Source: Clostridia bacterium | GTDB taxonomy: Bacteria; Bacillota; Clostridia; Oscillospirales; Oscillospiraceae | Assembly (NCBI GenBank): GCA_021153265.1 | Contig: JAGKTU010000005.1 | Location: forward strand, 1-40,472 | Direction: 5' to 3' | DNA: 40,472 bases | Shown: positions 1-6,503 of the stretch, piece by piece | Numbering within the stretch: position 1 is the stretch's first letter | How the letters are laid out: each line of letters begins with the position of its first letter | Program-made: the position numbers and the translations under genes | The notes under the pieces: generated by a model | The model's database searches: none | What the model was told of the DNA's origin: nothing | Seen by the model: only the letters and a program-made list of their open reading frames with translations

Positions 1-365
1 CCATCAAGGCTATCTGCGAGGCAGAGGCTTACAACGGTCCTTCTCTGATCATCAGCTACGCTCCCTGTGAGATGCACTCCATCAAGGGCGGCATGATGAA
101 CTGCCAGGCTGAGATGAAGAAGGCTGTTGACTGCGGTTACTGGAACCTGTTCCGCTTCGATCCTTCCAAGGAGACCGGCAAGTTCCAGCTGGATTCCAAG
201 GAGCCCAAGGATGGCTACCAGGAGTTCCTGATGAACGAGGCTCGTTATGCCCGTCTGACCCGCGAGTTCCCCGAGCGCGCCACCGACCTGTTCGCTAAGA
301 ACGAGGCCGCTGCTAAGGAGCGTTGGGAGCACCTGAAGAAGCTGGTCGAGATGTACAAGGACTAA
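1..365 (+). CDS. nifJ: Pyruvate:ferredoxin (flavodoxin) oxidoreductase, C-terminal end (partial)
   Basis: The frame is open from the window edge (first whole codon at base 3) to the TAA at 363-365, giving about 120 residues. They match the extreme C-terminus of single-chain PFOR: the thiamine-pyrophosphate domain segment with PSLIISYAPC, a conserved GGMMNCQAEMKKAVDCGYW stretch, then a charged helical tail ending in LVEMYKD. PFOR oxidises pyruvate to acetyl-CoA and CO2 and passes electrons to ferredoxin or flavodoxin in the cytoplasm, the central step of clostridial fermentation. Codon use is strongly biased (GGC, AAG, CTG, GAG), as expected of a highly expressed gene. An intrinsic terminator follows. 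Only the tail is visible, so family assignment rests on that motif block; a related 2-oxoacid oxidoreductase is the only realistic alternative. Confidence 0.9.
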   Translation, partial: IKAICEAEAYNGPSLIISYAPCEMHSIKGGMMNCQAEMKKAVDCGYWNLFRFDPSKETGKFQLDSKEPKDGYQEFLMNEARYARLTREFPERATDLFAKNEAAAKERWEHLKKLVEMYKD

Positions 366-395
366 TTCTCCTTCTCACATCTGCTAACTAAATTG

Positions 396-428
396 ATCCG
401 CCCCTGGTCTCCAGGGGCGGATTTTTAC
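396..428 (+). terminator. Intrinsic terminator after nifJ
   Basis: A perfect 12-bp stem (396-407 with 411-422) with a TCT loop is followed by a run of T. It sits between nifJ and the flavoprotein gene, whose ribosome site begins only 3 bases after the T-run. No separate promoter is visible for the next gene, so it may depend on read-through. Confidence 0.85.
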
Positions 429-443
429 CAAGGAGGTAACATT

Positions 444-1061
444 ATGAAGGTTTTGCTGATCAACGGCAGTCCCAAAGCAAACGGCAACACCGCCTTTGCT
501 CTGAACCAGATGTCAGAGGTTTTCGCCGCTCAGGGCATAGAATCCGAGAACGTCCATATCGGCCACATGCCTATTCGCGGTTGTGTGGCCTGTACAAGCT
601 GCTACAAGACCGGTAAATGCGCCATCGACGACATTGTCAATGAATTTGCCCCCAAATTGGAAGCTGCTGACGGCATGGTCATCGGCTCCCCCGTTTACTT
701 CGCCTCCGCAAATGCCACTCTGATCGCATTCCTGGACCGCCTGTTCTACAGCACCCACTTTAACAAGCAAATGAAGGTGGGCGCAAGCATCGCTGTAGCG
801 CGCCGGGGTGGTTGCTCTGCCACTTTCGACGAACTGAACAAGTACTTCACCATTTCCGGCATGCCTGTAGCCTCCAGCCACTATTGGAACAGCATCCACG
901 GTGCCGCCCCCGGAGAGGCACAGCAGGACTTAGAGGGTATCGCCACCGTCCGCAACCTCGCCAAGAATATGTCCTTCCTGATGAAGTCCATAGCCCTTGG
1001 AAAGGATGCTTACGGCTTGCCCGAATATGATCCCCGGGCCAGAACCAGCTTCATCCGCTAA
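444..1061 (+). CDS. Flavodoxin-family NADPH-dependent FMN reductase, iron-sulfur flavoprotein-like
   Basis: A 205-residue flavodoxin-like protein. The N-terminus has the FMN phosphate loop GSPKANGNT (residues 8-16), and a later SPVYF segment (residues about 77-81) is the usual flavin-contacting turn. Between them is C47-x2-C50-x2-C53-x5-C59, which fits the compact cysteine motif of iron-sulfur flavoproteins, so a 4Fe-4S cluster beside FMN is likely. Family members carry electrons or reduce quinones and disulfides in anaerobes; the substrate cannot be read from the sequence. The ATG at 444 is chosen because AAGGAGG at 430-436 precedes it at good spacing; an upstream in-frame start at 393 would run through the terminator hairpin. 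Next to PFOR, a role with ferredoxin or flavodoxin is plausible but inferred. Confidence 0.85.
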   Translation: MKVLLINGSPKANGNTAFALNQMSEVFAAQGIESENVHIGHMPIRGCVACTSCYKTGKCAIDDIVNEFAPKLEAADGMVIGSPVYFASANATLIAFLDRLFYSTHFNKQMKVGASIAVARRGGCSATFDELNKYFTISGMPVASSHYWNSIHGAAPGEAQQDLEGIATVRNLAKNMSFLMKSIALGKDAYGLPEYDPRARTSFIR

Positions 1062-1073
1062 TTGGAGGAAAAT

Positions 1074-1229
1074 ATGCTCTGCACCATCATAGATATTCGA
1101 GGCGATTACGCCTTTGTTAAGTACGACAATACCGGCGTTATCTCTGAAGTAGCCATCGCCCTTCTCCCCTTCGGCGCTGACATTGGCGACCGTCTGAAGT
1201 TCGAGGATTTCGAGTTCACAATGGTATAA
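1074..1229 (+). CDS. Small protein of 51 residues, possibly DUF3006-like
   Basis: ATG at 1074 follows TTGGAGGAAA with ideal spacing, 12 bases after the flavoprotein stop, so the two are almost certainly co-transcribed. The product starts MLCTIIDIRGDYAFVKYDNTG and has alternating hydrophobic residues typical of a small beta-barrel, with a short acidic C-terminus. The general shape (IIDI, then acidic DYAFV, then LLPFGADIGDRL) recalls DUF3006-type small proteins that often sit beside other genes in Firmicutes. There is no signal peptide or membrane segment. Function unknown. A shared terminator follows directly. I am confident it is translated and unsure of the family. Confidence 0.7.
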   Translation: MLCTIIDIRGDYAFVKYDNTGVISEVAIALLPFGADIGDRLKFEDFEFTMV

Positions 1230-1230
1230 T

Positions 1231-1265
1231 AAAACGGCACTGGTCATAAACCAGTGCCGTTTTTA
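1231..1265. terminator. Bidirectional terminator between convergent genes
   Basis: The stem AAAACGGCACTGGT pairs with ACCAGTGCCGTTTT around a CATAA loop, with A-run on the left and T-run on the right. It can stop the 51-residue gene (+) and the dipeptidase gene (-), which converge here. Confidence 0.9.
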
Positions 1266-1269
1266 TGCA

Positions 1270-2235
1270 TTATCCAACTTGTTTCATGTAATCCGCATTG
1301 ACATAGCCACGAATGCCCTTGTACTCAACAAAAGCAAAATTACCGGTACGTCCCAGAAGGGTAAACTTCTCATCCTTTTTAATCTGAGCAATCGAAGTAG
1401 CGGTCGTATTGGGTTGATCCCTGAGGTTGATGTACTCATTGCACTCGGCACTCCAAGTGGAGATCAATGCCGGATCAAAAACGTTCTCGACGGGGTAGTC
1501 CACATTATCGCTGTAGTGCCACCACTCCCCTTCATAGCCGGTAAAACCATGCTCTTTCATGATATTTTCCAGCATTTTTGCATTTTCAGCAGCAGCGGTG
1601 GTGCAGTCAGAGTAATCCCGATCCGCCTTTTTGCTGAATTCATCGAATCCAGTGGGCATTTCCAGCTCATTTCCTTCCGCATCCACTACAGTCACATCCA
1701 CGGTGTTGCCGCAGCTATGGGTGCTGTGGCCGGTATTGGGATTGGCCACATAAGTAGAATCGGGGAACGCCTCCCAAAGAGCCTTTTGGGCAGAGACCGG
1801 CCGGTACGCATCCCAGACCTTCAGCAAATAGCCTTGCTCCCGAAGATCCTGTTGTACTGCCATCAGCTTTTTCACCGTGCCATAGCGCAGATATACATCG
1901 GTAAATTCATAAATCACTTTACCAGTAAAATTGTCCATGGTTGCGTACTTCAGTTCCACTTCCAGATCGGGAATGTAGTCCAAAGCATTGACGATATCAG
2001 AATCCTTCCGTTCCGGCATGGATCCCAGATCCAGCTCTGGGGTCGGCAGCGGTGTCTGAGTCGTATGTTCTGCCGGCTGTGTTGGCTTTTCTTTCGCCAC
2101 CTCAAAATCCGCCTCAAGCCATTCCGGCAGCTCATAGCGCATTTCCATGGCGGATCCGCCCTCGTGCCCCGGCGCATAGCAGCAGCCCGCCAGCAGTACA
2201 ACTGCCGCCAGCATCAAACCGAGTAAACGTTTCAT
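1270..2235 (-). CDS. VanX-like D-alanyl-D-alanine dipeptidase lipoprotein (peptidase M15D) with C-terminal SH3-type domain
   Basis: A 321-residue protein. It begins with a lipoprotein signal (MKRLLGLMLAAVVLLAGC, lipobox Cys18), then a Pro/Thr-rich linker, then the M15D domain at about residues 78-250. Visible hallmarks are DAYRP (Arg145), S-T-H-S-C-G-N-T-V-D (Zn ligands His173 and Asp180) and EWWH (catalytic Glu237, Zn ligand His240). Residues about 268-318 (NLRDQPNTTATSIAQI to GYVNADYMK) look like a bacterial SH3 domain, which binds cell wall. It probably trims D,D-dipeptides or muropeptide ends outside the membrane. The start is ATG 2235 because GGGAGGGG precedes it properly and it overlaps the aldolase stop as ATGA; the in-frame GTG at 2241 lies inside that ribosome site. 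No vanHA genes are present, so a wall-recycling role is likelier than glycopeptide resistance. Confidence 0.88.
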   Translation of the reverse strand: MKRLLGLMLAAVVLLAGCCYAPGHEGGSAMEMRYELPEWLEADFEVAKEKPTQPAEHTTQTPLPTPELDLGSMPERKDSDIVNALDYIPDLEVELKYATMDNFTGKVIYEFTDVYLRYGTVKKLMAVQQDLREQGYLLKVWDAYRPVSAQKALWEAFPDSTYVANPNTGHSTHSCGNTVDVTVVDAEGNELEMPTGFDEFSKKADRDYSDCTTAAAENAKMLENIMKEHGFTGYEGEWWHYSDNVDYPVENVFDPALISTWSAECNEYINLRDQPNTTATSIAQIKKDEKFTLLGRTGNFAFVEYKGIRGYVNADYMKQVG

Positions 2236-3308
2236 TCGCACCCCTCCCGATTCTCTACATTACGGAGCTCCCGGGTCAATGTTGTCAAGGATTCACACAG
2301 GGCCAGTACATTTTCTTCTTTCGTGGCCCAACTGGTGCAGAACCGAACCGCCCGATGGTTTTCATCCACCCGCTCCTGTTCGGAGAAGGTAAAATTCTTC
2401 GACAATTTTTCCAGCAGACGGTCCGGAAGGATCGGAAAAATCTGATTGGTTACACCCGGAACCAAATATGTCCAGCCCAGTTCGTCCAAGGTTTCACGAA
2501 TCCGGTCCGCCAGCATAACCGCATGGGCAGCGATGGTAAAGTACAAGTTATCCGTAAACAGCGCATCGAACTGAACGCCCAACAGCCTTCCCTTAGCCAG
2601 CAGGCCACCTCTCTGTTTCATAATGTAACGGAAATCCTCTGCAAGTGCGGGATTGGAGAACACAACAGCTTCTCCAAAGAGCGCGCCCACTTTTGTACCG
2701 CCGATATAGAACACATCACACAGCCGCGCCAAATCTGCTAATGTCACATCATTACCCTTCGCCACCAGACCGTAGCCCAGTCTGGCACCGTCCAGAAACA
2801 AATACAGTCCCAGCTCCCGGCAGGCAGTAGAAAGCGCATCCAATTCCTCCAGAGAATACAGTGTACCCAATTCCGTGGGGTTAGAAATATACACCATCTT
2901 CGGTTGGGTCATATGCTCAAAGGCGCCATCATTTCTATGTTGGATCACCGCCATACGCACCTGCTCCGCTGTGATCTTTCCATCATCGGAAGGAAGCCAC
3001 ATAACCTTATGGCCGGTTGCTTCGATGGAACCGGTTTCATGGACCTGAATATGGGCACTGCTGGCACCCAGGACACCCTGATGGGGGCGCAGTGCGGAAC
3101 AAATCACAGTCAGATTGGTCTGTGTACCTCCAACAAGGAAGTGGACTGCAAGGTCTTCCCTGCCGCACAGCTTGCGGATCTTGTCCGCCGCGCTGCGGCA
3201 GTGAGCATCCTCACCGTAGCCAAAGGACTGTTCCATATTGGTCTCGATCAGACGCGCCAGAACTTTTTCATGGCAGCCTTCACTATAATCGTTGTTAAAA
3301 TAAATCAT
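2232..3308 (-). CDS. ltaE: Low-specificity threonine aldolase / beta-eliminating lyase family
   Basis: A 358-residue PLP enzyme of the aspartate aminotransferase fold. Visible family features are the N-terminal NDYSEGCHEKVL block, LVGGTQTNLTVI around the cofactor phosphate, FLDGARLGYG (cofactor-binding Asp) and YIGGTKVGALFGE, where the Lys should form the Schiff base. The family cleaves L-threonine or allo-threonine to glycine and acetaldehyde. ATG 3308 has a GGGAG site about 9 bases upstream and a consensus promoter further up. Its stop overlaps the start of the dipeptidase gene by 4 bases (ATGA), so the two are translationally coupled. The exact substrate is not fixed by the sequence. Confidence 0.9.
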   Translation of the reverse strand: MIYFNNDYSEGCHEKVLARLIETNMEQSFGYGEDAHCRSAADKIRKLCGREDLAVHFLVGGTQTNLTVICSALRPHQGVLGASSAHIQVHETGSIEATGHKVMWLPSDDGKITAEQVRMAVIQHRNDGAFEHMTQPKMVYISNPTELGTLYSLEELDALSTACRELGLYLFLDGARLGYGLVAKGNDVTLADLARLCDVFYIGGTKVGALFGEAVVFSNPALAEDFRYIMKQRGGLLAKGRLLGVQFDALFTDNLYFTIAAHAVMLADRIRETLDELGWTYLVPGVTNQIFPILPDRLLEKLSKNFTFSEQERVDENHRAVRFCTSWATKEENVLALCESLTTLTRELRNVENREGCE

Positions 3309-3341
3309 GGCATAATTCTCCCAATAAGTATCTTATTCTAC

Positions 3342-3370
3342 ATTTTATCCTTTTCTGCGTGCTGTGTCAA
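3342..3370 (-). promoter_or_regulatory. Sigma-A promoter of the aldolase-dipeptidase operon
   Basis: Reading the minus strand, TTGACA (3370-3365), a 17-base spacer and TAAAAT (3347-3342) make a near-perfect promoter ending 33 bases before the aldolase ATG. Confidence 0.8.
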
Positions 3371-3371
3371 G

Positions 3372-3402
3372 GTGCATATTCCGCTTCCGCATAACATACC
3401 CT
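3372..3402 (+). promoter_or_regulatory. Sigma-E-type sporulation promoter of spoIIID
   Basis: GTGCATATT (3372-3380), a 14-base spacer and CATACCCT (3395-3402) match the Bacillus sigma-E pattern (ATATT, 13-15 bases, CATACANT) well. Transcription would start near 3410, giving a short leader before the GGAGGG at 3425-3430. spoIIID is a known sigma-E target. The promoter sits immediately beside the outward-facing aldolase promoter. Confidence 0.65.
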
Positions 3403-3436
3403 TCCCTTGGAAGCACACAGCATCGGAGGGTTGCAT

Positions 3437-3685
3437 ATGACAGATACCATCGAAGAACGAGCCTGCGAATTGGCTGTGTACATGATCGAGACTGGAGCAA
3501 CGGTTCGTGCAGCAGCGAAGAAATTCGGAATATCCAAGTCCACCGTACATAAGGATCTGACATGCCGTCTTAAGCAATACAACCTTGGCCTTTATCAGCA
3601 AGTGCGCCAGATTCTGGAGCATAACAAAAAAGAACGCCACATCCGCGGAGGTATCGCCACCAAAAGAAAATACAAAGGCGACTGA
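3437..3685 (+). CDS. spoIIID: Sporulation transcriptional regulator SpoIIID
   Basis: An 82-residue DNA-binding protein of the usual SpoIIID length. It has the helix-turn-helix segment TVRAAAKKFGISKSTVHKDLT (residues about 20-40), closely like the Bacillus protein, then the C-terminal basic helix with RHIRGGIATKRKYKGD that contacts the minor groove. SpoIIID acts in the mother cell after engulfment, activating or repressing sigma-E-dependent genes and promoting sigK expression. ATG 3437 is chosen because CGGAGGG lies 6 bases upstream; an in-frame ATG at 3407 would put the ribosome site inside the gene. A sigma-E-type promoter lies upstream and a hairpin terminator downstream, so the gene is monocistronic. 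This is strong evidence the host forms endospores. Confidence 0.97.
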   Translation: MTDTIEERACELAVYMIETGATVRAAAKKFGISKSTVHKDLTCRLKQYNLGLYQQVRQILEHNKKERHIRGGIATKRKYKGD

Positions 3686-3688
3686 GAA

Positions 3689-3724
3689 ACACCCCCTGAC
3701 CGCACGGTCGGGGGTGTATGTTTA
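3689..3724 (+). terminator. Hairpin terminator after spoIIID
   Basis: ACACCCCC-T-GACCG pairs with CGGTC-GGGGGTGT with one bulged T; the following T-run is short (ATGTTTA). It also lies at the end of the convergent 51-residue gene. Confidence 0.6.
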
Positions 3725-3877
3725 CAGATCGTCAGCATCCTGCACGGGTTTTTCATAGGGGTCCTGAGTTCTTCCCGTATAACTGCCCATTGGGTCTGTC
3801 TGAATGCGGGGCTCGTCCCTTTTCAGTGTATAATACCCCCGCACACCCCGAATGGCAGGTTCATTTTTCTTACTCAT
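3722..3877 (-). CDS. Small conserved-looking protein of 51 residues
   Basis: ATG 3877 is preceded by GAGGTGATC, an extended match to the 16S anti-Shine-Dalgarno end. The product begins MSKKNEPAIRGVRGYYTLKR and ends in EKPVQDADDL. It is hydrophilic, with many charged residues, Gly and Pro, no membrane segment and no cysteine, and looks like a short, mostly extended peptide. The RGVRGYYTLK...DPMGSYTGR...PVQDADDL arrangement reads like a conserved clostridial small protein of unknown function, though I cannot name a family. It lies between spoIIID (convergent) and the TraX-family gene (upstream on the same strand). The strong ribosome site and well-formed frame support translation. Confidence 0.65.
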   Translation of the reverse strand: MSKKNEPAIRGVRGYYTLKRDEPRIQTDPMGSYTGRTQDPYEKPVQDADDL

Positions 3878-3894
3878 CTGATCACCTCGATTAC

Positions 3895-3924
3895 AGCATA
3901 TCCAAATCGTCGATTATCATGCAA
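3895..3924 (-). promoter_or_regulatory. Possible promoter of the 51-residue gene
   Basis: On the minus strand TTGCAT (3924-3919), an 18-base spacer and TATGCT (3900-3895) form a moderate sigma-A match directly after the TraX-gene terminator and 17 bases before the ATG. Confidence 0.4.
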
Positions 3925-3951
3925 AACCCGGTCGGCATACACCGACCGGGT
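3922..3951 (-). terminator. Intrinsic terminator after the TraX-family gene
   Basis: A perfect 10-bp stem (3926-3935 with 3942-3951) is followed on the minus strand by a T-run (GGGTTTTGC). It begins 11 bases past the stop codon. Confidence 0.75.
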
Positions 3952-3961
3952 AATTTTCGAA

Positions 3962-4744
3962 TTAAAATACTATCACACCGATCAGTGTAACTACGATCAG
4001 CATCACAGGATAGCTCAGATAGTTGAGCATTGTGTTGGGTTCACCCTTCTCGCCGTTGTAAGAATGCAGCAGCAGGAATGCCACAGGCGCAATCATGTAG
4101 AACGGAGAGATAATACCGCACAGAATGGCCGCCATTGCACCGGCATAGACCCGGAACTGAGGCTTTTTCTGGAATGCCCACAACGTTAAAGCTACAACAA
4201 CTGTGCATAGGCCTTCTCTCTCATCAAACACAAGAATGCTGCACCACATAATCGCACCGACTGTAGCTGCTAATTTGTACAGTACATTTTGGAGCTTATA
4301 GCCCGGGAAGGCTTTATAGAACCAAAGCATAAGCATACAAATGACTAAGCCAAACATAGGATTGCAACTGGAAAAGTTAAGGAGCTTTCCGCTGAAAGCA
4401 AGATTATACGGAATTTCAGAAATTACCGCAATTCCCAAAATTCTAAGAAAGTACATTTTAATATTAGATGTATTCCGAATGCCCTCAACCAACAAAAAAG
4501 CATAGATACAAACAGCACAGGCACCACAAGCCTGCATGACGATAGCCGCAGTAGCCAAAATCATATTGTTATTGACAACATCTAAAAGCTTGTCATCAGC
4601 AAAAGAATTAATTCCAAACATTCTAAATTGAATTAACGCTCTGCCAACTACACTTGCAGCCAACAGGAACATGCCCCACTTACGAATACCGTTAGCGGTA
4701 ATGCCGGAATGCTCTACTACTCTTCTGTCGTTCAATCTTTCCAT
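3962..4744 (-). CDS. TraX family integral membrane protein
   Basis: A 260-residue, strongly hydrophobic protein with about eight predicted membrane segments, starting with a short cytoplasmic NDRRVVEHSGITANGIRKW leader. The family signature is visible in the ITANGIRKWGMFLLAASVVGRA-type first helix, the RILGIAVISEIPYNLAFSG block and SSCNPMFGLVICMLMLWFY. TraX proteins are membrane acyltransferase-like proteins named for acetylation of F-pilin; chromosomal copies are common in gut Firmicutes and their substrates are unknown. ATG 4744 is chosen for its AAAGGAG site. It follows the amylase gene on the same strand with a hairpin between, so it may be at the end of the mal operon or separately expressed. 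No plasmid-transfer genes are nearby. Confidence 0.8.
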   Translation of the reverse strand: MERLNDRRVVEHSGITANGIRKWGMFLLAASVVGRALIQFRMFGINSFADDKLLDVVNNNMILATAAIVMQACGACAVCIYAFLLVEGIRNTSNIKMYFLRILGIAVISEIPYNLAFSGKLLNFSSCNPMFGLVICMLMLWFYKAFPGYKLQNVLYKLAATVGAIMWCSILVFDEREGLCTVVVALTLWAFQKKPQFRVYAGAMAAILCGIISPFYMIAPVAFLLLHSYNGEKGEPNTMLNYLSYPVMLIVVTLIGVIVF

Positions 4745-4763
4745 GAAAATTCTCCTTTGGGTC

Positions 4764-4793
4764 ATCCATCCCGGCATTGGAGCCGGGATGGAT
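4764..4793 (-). other. Strong stem-loop between the amylase and TraX-family genes
   Basis: A perfect 12-bp stem (4764-4775 with 4782-4793) with a 6-base loop. Neither strand has a proper T-run after it, so it is not a clean terminator; it may instead protect the 3' end of the mal-amylase transcript or give partial termination. Confidence 0.5.
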
Positions 4794-4813
4794 CGCTAAT
4801 GAAAAAATAGGAT

Positions 4814-6499
4814 TTAGCCGTTTGGCAGCAACACAACGATGCCAAATGCAGGCATGGAAAGAACATTGCCTTCCATGGTGATTTCGTTGCCATCTGCAGA
4901 AAGCTTTGCGGCAACATGCCAATCGCTATAGGCAGACAGATCCACCTCAGCGGCTACTTTATCCACATTCATCAGAATGATACACTGTTCATCATTCCAA
5001 GTCTTGCGCTGGGCGCTGATGCATCCAACATTCAATGCAGTCTCACAGGTCGTATCACCATGAGAGATCACAGGAAGGGCCTGCCGGATGGCAACTGCCT
5101 GCCGATAATAGTTATAGATGGAAGCATCGTCTTCGCGCTGCTCATCCAGGCTGCCAAAAGGATATTCCTTAGGCAGCGTACAGCCGGGAGGCGGCTGGGT
5201 AGTGCCGTTATCCCGTGCGGCGTTCCAGTACATGGGGGCGCGGTAAGAAGGATCATCCATAGCGCCGGTGATCATGCCGATCTCCTCGCCGTAATAGATG
5301 AAAACGCTGCCGCTCATAAAGATATTCATGGCACCAGCCATCTTCGTCTTCTCCGGGATACGTCCCACAAATCCCGCAACGCGGCCAACATCGTGGTTGG
5401 TCATGAAGGGAGCATCGATGTAATTCGGGTTTGCTTCCTTAAAGGTCGCATGAGACTTTTCCAGGCTGGTGGCATACTTGGAAACAGCCGTTTCGCGTCC
5501 GGCACCCTGAAGTGTCTTCACAATACGACCCTCATTATCGCCAAAGGGGAAGTTAAAAATGCTGATAATACCGCTGGTATACAGACTAGTGATGGTGGCT
5601 TGCGTGTCCCAAACCTCAGCTACCAGATAACAATCAGGCTTCAGAGAAACCGCAGTCTCCTGAATCCACCGCAAAACCTCAATATTGCGGACATTATCAC
5701 CGGTATAGAATTCCTTCGCCGCATCCAAACGGAAGCCGGCCACACCCTTATCCAGCCAGAAAGACATAATGTCCTTGATCTCCGCCCGCACAGCATCACT
5801 CATCAGGTTCAGATCCGGCATTTCGTGAGTGAAACGGCCTTCATAGAACCAGCCGGAGGCACCGGTAACGGAACGATAGCCGGCAGGTGCATGCTCGGCC
5901 TGCACAAAATTGTAGTAATCCACGTACTTGCACTCAGTCGGATCAGGACGAGCCCCTGCAGGCAAGGTTCTCAAATAAGAAACCGCCTCCTTGAACCAAG
6001 GATGCTCGCTGCCAGAGTGATTCACAACCAGATCAATGATGACATGAATGTCTCGCTTCTCGCACTCTGCTATGAAGTTTTCAAAATCCTCCATGGTGCC
6101 ATACGCAGGATCAATCGCATAATAGTCGGAAACATTGTACTTGTGATAAGAAACACTGGGATGAATTGGCATCAGCCAGATACCATTGACGCCCAGAGTC
6201 TCCAGTTCGTCCAGCTTAGAAGTCAGACCATTGAAGTCACCGATACCATCGCCGTTGGAATCGCAATAGGAATACACAAAAATTTCATACCAAACCCGGT
6301 AATTGTCGTCAGGGCTGGTACCCAATTTGACAATTTCAGCCAAAGCCTGCTCTGTTTTCGACAACTCCTGAGAATCCAGAGCCGCCCCCGACGAATCGGG
6401 GGCGGTGGTAGGATTATCCAAGGTTCCCTGTGCGCCGCAGCCCACAAGGATCAGGAGCGTCATCAGCAGGCACAGTAAACACTTTGCCTTGCTTCCCAT
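4814..6499 (-). CDS. Alpha-amylase family (GH13) lipoprotein
   Basis: A 561-residue protein with a lipoprotein signal (lipobox LVGC, Cys21) and a Ser/Thr/Asp linker, then a GH13 (beta/alpha)8 barrel from about residue 65. Conserved regions are all present: region I DLVVNH (about 156-161), region II GFRLDAAK (nucleophile Asp259), region III AEVWD (acid/base Glu295) and region IV TNHD (Asp370). A Ca-binding-type DSNGDGIGDF stretch is at about 80-89. It should hydrolyse alpha-1,4 glucans or maltodextrins outside the membrane. It starts 4 bases after the malG stop, so it is in the maltodextrin transporter operon, and products would be taken up by that transporter. Exact specificity (alpha-amylase, neopullulanase or alpha-glucosidase type) is not settled. 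Confidence 0.93.
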   Translation of the reverse strand: MGSKAKCLLCLLMTLLILVGCGAQGTLDNPTTAPDSSGAALDSQELSKTEQALAEIVKLGTSPDDNYRVWYEIFVYSYCDSNGDGIGDFNGLTSKLDELETLGVNGIWLMPIHPSVSYHKYNVSDYYAIDPAYGTMEDFENFIAECEKRDIHVIIDLVVNHSGSEHPWFKEAVSYLRTLPAGARPDPTECKYVDYYNFVQAEHAPAGYRSVTGASGWFYEGRFTHEMPDLNLMSDAVRAEIKDIMSFWLDKGVAGFRLDAAKEFYTGDNVRNIEVLRWIQETAVSLKPDCYLVAEVWDTQATITSLYTSGIISIFNFPFGDNEGRIVKTLQGAGRETAVSKYATSLEKSHATFKEANPNYIDAPFMTNHDVGRVAGFVGRIPEKTKMAGAMNIFMSGSVFIYYGEEIGMITGAMDDPSYRAPMYWNAARDNGTTQPPPGCTLPKEYPFGSLDEQREDDASIYNYYRQAVAIRQALPVISHGDTTCETALNVGCISAQRKTWNDEQCIILMNVDKVAAEVDLSAYSDWHVAAKLSADGNEITMEGNVLSMPAFGIVVLLPNG

Positions 6500-6503
6500 A
6501 GCA

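Noticed and set aside
1270..2235. VanX-like gene as glycopeptide resistance
   Set aside because: No vanH, vanA ligase or vanRS genes are nearby, and the protein is a lipoprotein with an SH3 domain, unlike cytoplasmic resistance VanX.
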